A stretch of DNA of 20,183 nt from Phytophthora quininea (taxonomy: Eukaryota > Oomycota > Peronosporomycetes > Peronosporales > Peronosporaceae). The translations under genes and the position numbers were made by a program. Below, piece by piece: positions 8,983 through 16,500 of the stretch. Each line of letters begins with the position of its first letter. Positions within the stretch are counted from its first letter, which is position 1. The notes under the pieces were generated by a model. It was given only the letters and a program-made list of their open reading frames with translations. It did no database searches and was not told the DNA's origin. The DNA is taken from positions 1 to 20,183 of the forward strand of contig JAAVTG010000839.1 in the NCBI GenBank assembly GCA_011947345.1. The letters are read 5' to 3'.

Positions 8983-9760
8983 CTCCACCAAGAGGGACAG
9001 CGTCGACGTGAACTCCACCAGCGTCGTCGTGAACTCCAGCAGCGTCGTCGTGAACTCCACCAGCGTCGTCGTGAACTCCACCAGCAGCGTCGACGTGAAC
9101 TCCACCAGCAGCGTCGACGTGAACTCCACAGGCAGCGACGACGTGAACTCCACAGGCAGCGTCGACGTGAACTCCACCAGCAGCTTCTGCGTGATCGCGA
9201 CGACCAGCAGCGGCAGCATCTCCAGGGCAGCGACGGCGGGATCGCGTCGGGCAGCGGCGACGTGAGCTCCACCGGCGGCGTCGCCGTGAACCCCACGGTC
9301 AGCGTCGACGTGAACTCCACCAGCAGCGTCGACGTGAACTCCACCAGCAGCGTCGACGTGAACTCCACCAGCAGCGTCGACGTGAACTCCACAGGCGGCG
9401 TGAACTCCACAGGCAGCGTCGACGTGAACTCCACAAGCAGCTTCTGCGTGATCGCGACGACCAGCAGCGGCAGCATCTCAAGGGCAGCGACGGCGGGATC
9501 GCGTCGGGCAGCGGCGACGTGAGCTCCACCGGCGGCGTCGCCGTGAACCCCACGGTCAGCGTCGACGTGAACTCCACGGGCATCAGCGACAGCATCTCCA
9601 CGGGCAGCTGCGACGAAATCTCCACGGGCAGCGTCGACGTAAAAGCCACAGACGGCAACGACAGGATCTCCACGGGCGGCAGCGACAGCATCTCCACGGG
9701 CGGCAGCGACAGCATCTCCACTGGCAGCAGCGACAGCATCTCCACGGGCAGCAGCGGCGT
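8983..9760 (-). repeat. 24-bp GC-rich coding minisatellite
   Basis: Tandem 24-base units (plus-strand GTCGACGTGAACTCCACCAG plus CAGC and variants) run from 8983. From about 9580 they grade into a related 24-base unit (ATCTCCACGGGCGGCAGCGA). The period is a multiple of three. On the element's sense (minus) strand all three frames stay open, one giving LLVEFTST and later LLPVEMLS octapeptides. On the plus strand one frame has a TGA in each full unit. A 139-bp stretch from 9181 recurs from 9438, a 257-bp higher-order duplication. The array lies at the 5' side of the retroelement, where it could be an extended N-terminus or 5'-UTR promoter-type repeats. Confidence 0.85.
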
Positions 9761-9961
9761 GTGCACTACGGGGAGCAGCGGAGCTCCACGAACAGCAACG
9801 TCTGGACGGCGATCATGGCGGCTCGCGGTTCGGCGCGGGTCGGCCGAGCGTGGGCGGTCGCGGGTCAAGTCGGGGGTCCGGCGAGGGGCGAGGCTGGCCG
9901 CGGCGCGGCGGCCGAGCCGCGCGGCGCCTTCTGGAGTCGATCTAGGGGGCGGCGGCTGGGG

Positions 9962-9993
9962 CCCCACCGAGCTTCGTCATATGCTCGGTGGGG
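9962..9993. other. perfect 11-bp-stem hairpin
   Basis: CCCCACCGAGC at 9962-9972 is the exact reverse complement of GCTCGGTGGGG at 9983-9993, with a 10-base loop. It sits between the minisatellite and the inferred 5' end of the element. It could be an RNA structure at the 5' end of the element transcript. No complete self-cleaving ribozyme fold was recognised by eye. Confidence 0.7.
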
Positions 9994-10103
9994 GTCTACG
10001 TGCTGTTTGATAGTGTGTCGGGTTGTGTGGTTGGCACAGGCCCTCGCTAGGAGGGAGAAACAGAAATTGGCTCGAAAAGGATCCCAAGCACGGAGATTGG
10101 ATA

Positions 10104-10174
10104 AGTTTTCAATCAGCAATCACGATGCATCAGCAAAGCTTCACACACTATCGTATTGCCCCAAGCACAAAGAT
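10104..10174. repeat. 71-bp direct repeat, copy 1
   Basis: It starts AGTTTTCAATCAGCAATCAC and ends CCCCAAGCACAAAGAT. It matches 10714-10784 with only two mismatches (TC against CT near the start). With the long repeat it forms a 610-bp period. Confidence 0.9.
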
Positions 10175-10724
10175 AAGGTGCTATCATTTTAACGAAACAC
10201 GCCGGGACATACCGACAAATTTTCGAAGCTCTGAACTTGCCACCTCCTACATATCATGCAATATACGTTGAAGTGTCGCTGGTTTTGCCGCAAAACCTCG
10301 CCCACTATGTTTTTATACCATGGCATGATGAATCGACACAGTTTAACAATGCGTCATATCTTTTTGTTAAAATTAGTTTTCGACGCACTGCAAATAATTG
10401 TTTGGTTGAGTTGGGCAATCGTTGTTAAGAACTAAGATGCTGCAGGCAGCTTTGGCCAAAAGATTTGGTTACAGCAGCTTCTGTTTGATTGCCTATAATT
10501 GAGTAAATAGTGCGATGATACTTATTTAAATGAGATCGTCCGTTTGCACGTAAAGTTTACGGTATACGTGGCATAAATAGATAGTTTTTTTTTACAGTTT
10601 CGTTACATTGTTGTACAAAAGAGCGTCATCTCCCGTATGTTTTCGTTGCCCCCTGCAAAAGGGATAAAACAGAAATTGGAGCCGGCCAGTGGCCTTCTCA
10701 CGGGTGTTGGAGTAGTTTTCAACT
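10174..10724. repeat. long direct repeat, right copy (~551 bp)
   Basis: This is the partner of 3349-3897, same orientation, roughly 95% identical where compared. It is flanked by the two 71-bp copies. No coding potential was recognised. It lies directly upstream of the Tim17/NDUFA11-like gene, so the tandem unit probably forms part of that gene's upstream region. Confidence 0.85.
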
Positions 10725-10784
10725 AGCAATCACGATGCATCAGCAAAGCTTCACACACTATCGTATTGCCCCAAGCACAAAGAT
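10714..10784. repeat. 71-bp direct repeat, copy 2
   Basis: Second copy of the sequence at 10104-10174, continuing without a break from the end of the long repeat and followed by unique sequence (GGCAGACACATG). Confidence 0.9.
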
Positions 10785-10969
10785 GGCAGACACATGAAAT
10801 GCCAGCAACACTTATATCTATAATTATCCCACACTTACAAATCTGCCAATTATCATCAAACTTTTTACCTTTATACAAAAACCAAATACGAAAAACATTT
10901 TGGTGTTTTTGGTGGTGTTTTTCGGCAACGCCTTCACAGCCGCTCGCTTGCCTCCTCAAACAGCGCACG
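10785..10969 (+). promoter_or_regulatory. 5' region of the Tim17/NDUFA11-like gene
   Basis: This unique AT-rich sequence lies between the repeats and the start codon at 10970. No clear oomycete Inr/FPR core promoter was found. AAAAACATTTTGGTG near 10890 is only a weak resemblance. Confidence 0.25.
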
Positions 10970-11709
10970 ATGGACGGACCTGTAGGAACCGAGAAGATCA
11001 TGTACTCGACGGTGAGCCCATGCGTCGCTCCAGCCGCCACACTCCTTGCACGCTGACCTTCTGACGTCTCGATGCTCTCTGTCGTAGGCTACGGGCGCCT
11101 TCTTCGGCGCTGCTATCGGCTCCATCGAGTCCGTCTGGGCCATCCCGAAGCTTGGTGCGCCCAGCATACTACTAACTAACATTATTCGAAGGTATTAACC
11201 GACGTACTGTTTCCGTTGTCGTCTGCAGGTGCTAAGCTGCCCAAGCTCTCCAATCAGCTCAAGCACCTGGGCACGCGATCGGTACGAGAGCTATTGCTCT
11301 GAGAGTTTAAACTGGTTGCTAATTAATTTGACTGGAACATTGCTTTTTGTTGCTGCCTGCAGCTCGTGTTTGCCACGGTGGGCGCTCTCTTCTCGACAGG
11401 CGAGTACCTGTCAGCGGCGGTGCGTCAGAAAGAGACCACATCAATGCTGGAGTCGGTGGTCTGTTTGTGGGTATTGTGCCCGGTATGGTCAAGCAGAACA
11501 TGCGCGTGGGGGCTGCGGCAAGTATCGCTGCTGGTGCTGCCATGTGCGCCGCATCCTACTGGTAAGAGGCGTTTTCCGTTGGTATTGGAGGAGGGCTGTG
11601 AGCATTTATTGACGCGGTTGTACATTGCAGGCAATCGACGCAGAACTCGTCCTTTGAAAAGTATGCTGTCGCTCGCCAGGCTGCTACTCGCCACGCCGAC
11701 CGCGCCTAA
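10970..11709 (+). CDS. Tim17/NDUFA11-like mitochondrial membrane protein, 5 exons
   Basis: Exons are 10970-11011, 11088-11154, 11229-11281, 11363-11561 and 11631-11709. All four introns (76, 74, 81 and 69 bp) are GT-AG and phase-compatible. The start ATG gives MDGPVGTEKIMYSTATGAFF, and the stop is TAA. The ~146-residue product has Gly/Ala-rich membrane segments with Tim17-family features: TGAFFGAAIGSIESVW, VFATVGALFSTGEYLSAAVR, AGVGGLFVGIVPG and RVGAAASIAAGAAMCAASYW. The length and the pattern resemble the complex I accessory subunit B14.7 (NDUFA11) of the mitochondrial inner membrane. Another Tim17/22/23 relative is possible. One base is missing at about 11441 in exon 4: the frame runs through RQKETT and resumes one frame over at NAGVGG. 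With conserved sequence and intact splice sites on both sides, a sequence error is more likely than decay. Confidence 0.75.
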
Positions 11710-12333
11710 AGCGAAGACGGTGTGACAACATTACAGAATTGGAGATCAGCCGCATTGGTCGCTTGAAGAAGCAAGCTGTCGTTGGCCCTTCAAGAAATCA
11801 TACCATCGAGATTTTGTCCGTCAAGGGCACTTTGGTGGCGAGATGTAAATGAGCACGCACAGACGATAAAAGTGAACGAACACGCGTTGTGCGTCGTACA
11901 ACGATCCTACCCTGTCGGTGATCAAGCTAGGCCTGTCTGAAGCTAGATCTCTAGCTACTATATCGTCTATTGCAACTTTGCAAAGGTTTCCTCTACGTAC
12001 TACTGCTACGCAAAACGCGGTTGTGGTGGGTATGGAGAGAGTTGTGAAAACCCCTTCTTCAGGTGACATCCGAAGGGATCCCTCAACTCCCGTTCTCGCT
12101 ATAGGCTCGCTCGCTCAGACCTCGTCACACTGAAAGCGACGGGGTCATATGAAAGAGGTCGCAAGCCGGACAGATATGTATACTTGTTGCTCTTCTGCTG
12201 GTTCTGAAGTCGATTCGGGAATGACTCCAAGGCGATGCTCAGGATCAAAATTGACTGGAGCACAAGTGCCCCATTCATTCAGGGACGGCACCTTCACGGT
12301 CAAGACGAATATCCTATTTATTTCGGGACACTT
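11710..12333. other. intergenic region between convergent genes
   Basis: Holds the 3' flanks of the Tim17/NDUFA11-like gene (+) and the EGF-like gene (-). On the minus strand AAATAAATAGG near 12314-12324, about 10-20 bases past the EGF stop, may be a polyadenylation signal. Short frames on both strands show no family features. Confidence 0.45.
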
Positions 12334-13362
12334 TCAGATCGGCGACAAGCTCGCGCAGTTGGAGCCGTAGTAGCCTTGGAAGCACGCGCACTCGCCGCTG
12401 GAGTAATCGCAGATGCCTCGGTTGGAGCAGTCCACCTGACAAAGATTGCCGGTCGCTCCAATTCCGCCACCTCCGACTGCAGTGACACCGGAACAGTCCG
12501 TCTCAACGGCTGAAGTCATGGGGTCGTCGCCTGACGGACAGTGCACTGGAAAAGCAACAACACCATCACTCAACCATCGCATACAACGTTAATTCCCCAT
12601 TGACCCCACGTACTCTGAGAGCAGTCAGGTCCAAACGATTCGGCGGACTGGGTCTGACCGCTTGCAAGTCCAACCGGCCAGGACGAGTCGCACAAGCAGC
12701 CGTAGATGCGGTCCTGGTCCCAAGTCGTGGCCGTCACGTCGCCCCGTACGTCGTCGCTGGCGACAATGGGAACGCGCTGGTCGCTGCGGCCATCTCGCTC
12801 ATACTGAGGCATTGGCCATGGCCCGAGCAGCTATTGGGACAGGAACCTGTCACACGAAGCAGGAAGAAGAGGCGATGAGTCCTCTCTCTATTGTGCATCT
12901 ACAACCCCAACGAGCTCACTTCTCTGGCAGGCCGAGCCCTCGAAGCCGAAGTAGCAAGTGCACGTCCCCGTGGATCGGTCGCAGGCTCCGGCACCAGAAC
13001 ACTCGGCCAGCGGATGCGACGTCGTGGCGCTCGACGGAATTCCTCCCCACGATGGCCCTGCAGGACACACCCCCCACAATACAGACAGCGCCAGTGAGGA
13101 AGAATTTCAAACCGCCAACGTCCCCCAGCTGCGTACGCAGAGAGCAGTCAGGCGAGCGATAGTCCGTGACGTCCGTGGCCGCGCCAAAGCCCTGGAAGCA
13201 CGCGCAAGTCTTTGTGTTGGCGTTGCAGCGGCCATGGCCGTTGCAATTGCTCAGTGCCGCGCACAAGTTGCCAGTCGGGACGCCCAGCTGCGCCTGCGTC
13301 AGCGAGCAGATGGAGAGACTCGCCCATACACCGAGCACGCAGACCCTTTGGGGCACCGGCAT
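12334..13362 (-). CDS. secreted EGF-like repeat protein, 4 exons
   Basis: The start ATG at 13362 begins a clear signal peptide: MPVPQR, a hydrophobic core [15 protein letters not shown], then TQA as the likely cleavage site. Exons are 13362-13137, 13057-12920, 12846-12614 and 12545-12334. Introns of 79, 73 and 68 bp are GT-AG. The mature ~245 residues hold four Cys-rich EGF/tenascin-like units: [51 protein letters not shown] with GCLCDSSW and FGPDCS, and [20 protein letters not shown]. This resembles oomycete tenascin-like surface or secreted proteins. No transmembrane anchor is seen, so it is probably extracellular. Two oddities: one base is missing in the GGGG run at 12745-12742 of exon 3 (YG to [11 protein letters not shown]), and the only canonical acceptor of intron 1 removes the CPAG that should precede PSWGG. 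Confidence 0.8.
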
Positions 13363-13527
13363 GTGGTCGATAGTCTGAAAAGTGTATCCATGTTGGAATA
13401 CGCGACCTTTCATAAGAATCCGTTTCAAAGTGGAAGAGGAAGGCCAGCCGCAGGAGCTGCATAATCTCTCTGCGAAGAAGGCCCCTCTGCCGTCTACGCC
13501 CCCCCCCAAGCACAAGACCAGTACCAG
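13363..13527. promoter_or_regulatory. 165-bp divergent promoter region
   Basis: Shared upstream sequence of the EGF-like gene (-) and the EF-hand gene (+). On the minus strand GCGTATTCCAACA at 13403-13391, about 30-40 bases before the EGF start codon, is similar to the oomycete initiator consensus (GCTCATTYYNCA) from memory. A run of nine C lies at 13499-13507, just before the EF-hand start. Confidence 0.35.
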
Positions 13528-16500
13528 ATGAGCGATCCAGGGCCCAAGAAGAGCCCGCGGCGGGCCGCCGCCGGCCATCGAGATCCCTCTGCAGAGCAAC
13601 GTCACCTCCGAGAATGTGCCGTCGCTGCCGTCGTCCCCGACGGCCGCCAGCGCGGACACGTTGATAGAGCTGCCCTTCCTCACACCCAGCTGCTCGCTGG
13701 CGCTGCAGTCAAGCGCGTGTGGCATGTGCGCAATGCCCTCGTGGCCTCAAAGCTCGCGACTTGCAGTATTGAGACGCTGCAGGACGCCATTAAACCGTCC
13801 GGCAGTGCACACTCCGCTCCCATGGAGAAGGAGGAGTTCGTGGACTTTGTCCGCTCCTTGCCAGAGCTGAGGACTGGGGAGACATTCAAACCCATGGAGG
13901 AGACGCTCGAGAGGATCTATCGATCCTTTGAGAAGTGCAATCGCACCGACGTGTACCAGTTGGCCACGGGCTGCTTGGTGTTGCTACCTGGAGAAGCAAA
14001 GGTGAAGGTGGATACAGCCATCAAGTTCAGTTTGCTAGGTTGTGGAGTCGATGCAGACAGTCCCATAACACTATCCATTGTACGCACGGCGTTGGGCTGT
14101 TTGCTGCAATCGATTTCAGCAGTGTTTGACTTGCAGACGGCGACGGAAGATCAACTGCAGTCGACAGCGTCTATTGTAACGACGTGTGTGAATGAGGCTG
14201 TGGCGCGCATGTTTGCTGCCAATTCGTTGTCTAAAGGAGATACTGTCAAGTTTGAAGAGCATTTGGCCGTGGATCGAGTCCAACAGCAGTTCCACTAAGG
14301 CATTGCCCTGGGTTAAACTGCTCAACCAAAAAAGATGGCCAGATTCTAAGCGCCTAACGGCGCCATCGCCAAGGTCGGATGGGTCTCCGGCCAAGTGGGG
14401 GCTGTCTGAAGATGCCGCAAGCGACGATGACGCAGATGGTGACGTGGCAGAAGACGATGAAGATCCTGCTGCGGAGCTTAGCTTCCGCTTCTCCAGCGTG
14501 GATGGCGGCGTGCTGGTCATCGGTGAACAGCAAGCTATCGAATTATACGATCTGCTCATCCAGTCAGCATTCACCCGCGTTAACCCGCAGACGATGTATG
14601 ACACGTTCGTGCAGCACACAGGCGACGGCTTACTCGAGGAAGAAACGTTTTGGAAGCCATCGAAGAGCTGCTCAGCATGACAGACATGCCACATTTGATG
14701 GAGAACAACACCTTCCTTGAAAGTATGCTGGCGATTTTCCGGTCTTTTTGCCAGAGAATTGCCCCACTGTCGACGCTTTTGAAATTGCTGCCGGCTTCAG
14801 CCTAATGGCTTGGGGATCCAAAAGTGACAAGCTCGCAAGTGCATTTCACTATTTCGACGCGGACAGCAAAGGCTACTTAAACCGGCAGCAGCTTTGGCGC
14901 TTCTTGCGGTCTGTCTTGATCACGCTGCTCTATTTATCTCCCCAAGCGATGCAATACTCCAGCGATATGGATCATTGGCTGAGCTGGTTGACAAGGGAGA
15001 AGAAGAGATTCTAGAAGCTATTATGGAAGGCATTCCCAGTGGTGACGAAGAGGAAGAGAGAAGAGGAGGGTGATGATAAAGTCAATGATGGTGAAGAGAA
15101 TGAAACTCCAGCCGACGAACAAGACAAAGAAGACGACATCGATGAAATCGATGGAGATCGCGCGCGTACTAATTCGGACATGCGCTTGGGGCTGTACACC
15201 TTTGAGGATTTCGGAATATGGTACAATGGCGGTGGATTCAAAGGAATGAGCTGGCTGGAGCTTCTGGATCTTCGCAAATGGGTTTTTGTATCGCCCGAAT
15301 TCACTTTAGAGAATCTGGACACGCGGCCTGTAGATCCAGTTGTGGCAAGCAACAATTACTACACGGCCAACAATATCCAGGTGGATGTTGATGAATCCGA
15401 CCCTCCAGACGGACCAGCGGGTGTTAAGAAGCCGTATTTTACGTTTGCTGATGTTATTGACGAGGAGGACGAGGACGGGAATCCGTATCGAGTGGGTATG
15501 CAAAGCAGCCCGCTCCTTCGTCTGCATCTCTGGCATCTTCGTCTACTGCCGGCCATTCCTACGCCAGTAGTGTACCTGCGTCACTACCTGCTATCTGTCT
15601 GAAGAATGAGATCGTGCTGGAGTTCGATTTACCGTTTGACGCTAACGACGATGCTATCACGGAGTTACCTCTGACCTCACTGAGCTTCGACAACGGCGAT
15701 TTGATCCAGTACTTCGAGCTCCAACGCGTGATTAAGCTCAACCACGTTCAGTTGTATCGTGTTTACGACGTCTTCGAGCCGTTCATGCAAGATCCGTCCT
15801 CTTCATGTATCGAGAAGAGCGCGTTCGACAAGTGTGTTGGGAAGCTGCTTCCTCCAAACGTTGCACCCGGAGTAGCTGCTGCGTTCGGTGCTAACACCAA
15901 TGCTCGTATCCCGCCCCGCAGCGTGGGGCGTGGTAAGAACCCAAAGATGGTGGCAGACACGCTCAGTCGACTGTTCTTTGCCTTCAACCGGGGCGGTACT
16001 GGCAAAATCGACCTGGTAGAATTTGTCTCGGCGTTTACTATCTTCTGCGCAGGCTCCAAGAGCGAGAAGCTAGCATTCGCCTACAGGCTGTTTGATGCCG
16101 ATGGAGATGGCTGCCTCACCCGTCGAGAAATGTGGAAGTATTTACGCTCTTTCTTGACGATGCTTCTTGCGCTTGGAAATGGCTCAGAACTCTCAGCGGA
16201 AGCAATTGCTAGTGTTGCTGACACTACGGCGATCGAGATCGCGGACTGCATCTTCAAGGACACCGACAAGACCTTTAGCACGAGACAGCCGATACGATCC
16301 ACCCAAAGTGAGCGTCGAAGCCTGGACGAGTCAGGGTTTACGGACTCGACGAATTCCTTGAAGGTTTCTGGTCGTCATCGCCCAGGCCAAGGACGCTATG
16401 AACATCGCGGATCGCTTCCTGGCGACAGCAGTCTCCACCTCGCTGGAGCCGCGTCAAGCGCTGCAGGGATTGGTGCTGGTAGTGCATTCATTCGCGGAGG

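Larger units (their letters stand above)
3898..10103 (-). mobile_element. Utopia-like non-LTR retrotransposon
   Basis: This is a ~6.2-kb element transcribed on the minus strand. From 5' to 3' it holds a hairpin, a 24-bp minisatellite, an acidic/zinc-finger N-terminal region, RNase H, reverse transcriptase and a C-terminal PD-(D/E)XK restriction-like endonuclease. From established knowledge as I recall it, RNase H upstream of the RT together with a restriction-like endonuclease is the layout of oomycete members of the Utopia clade, which normally insert in U2 snRNA genes. No U2 gene is visible here. The ends are inferred from where the flanking tandem-repeat sequence stops and resumes. Similar words AGTTTTGCAA (3886 on) and AGTTTTCAA (10104 on) may be the target-site duplication. 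The 3' UTR is about 3898-4046 and lacks a poly(A) tail. The coding region has several one-base frame breaks. Confidence 0.75.

Noticed and set aside
8955..9522. Plus-strand VDVNSTSS repeat protein
   Set aside because: The plus-strand frame is a reflection of the 24-bp repeat. The flanking coding (acidic segment, zinc finger, RNase H) is on the minus strand and no plus-strand start or domain supports a gene.
3349..10724. LTR retrotransposon bounded by ~550-bp LTRs with inner TG...CA
   Set aside because: There is no primer-binding site after the left copy, no polypurine tract before the right copy, no matching short target duplication outside the repeats, and no gag/protease/integrase. The coding between them is a non-LTR RT on the minus strand.
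12600..13162. Plus-strand reading frames opposite the EGF gene
   Set aside because: They are shadows. The minus strand has the Cys spacing, signal peptide and splice sites.
13363..13578. EGF gene starting at the upstream ATG at 13578 with a hydrophobic leader
   Set aside because: The ATG at 13362 gives a better signal peptide directly before the first EGF unit. The upstream start would overlap the start of the divergent EF-hand gene and add an unconserved segment.
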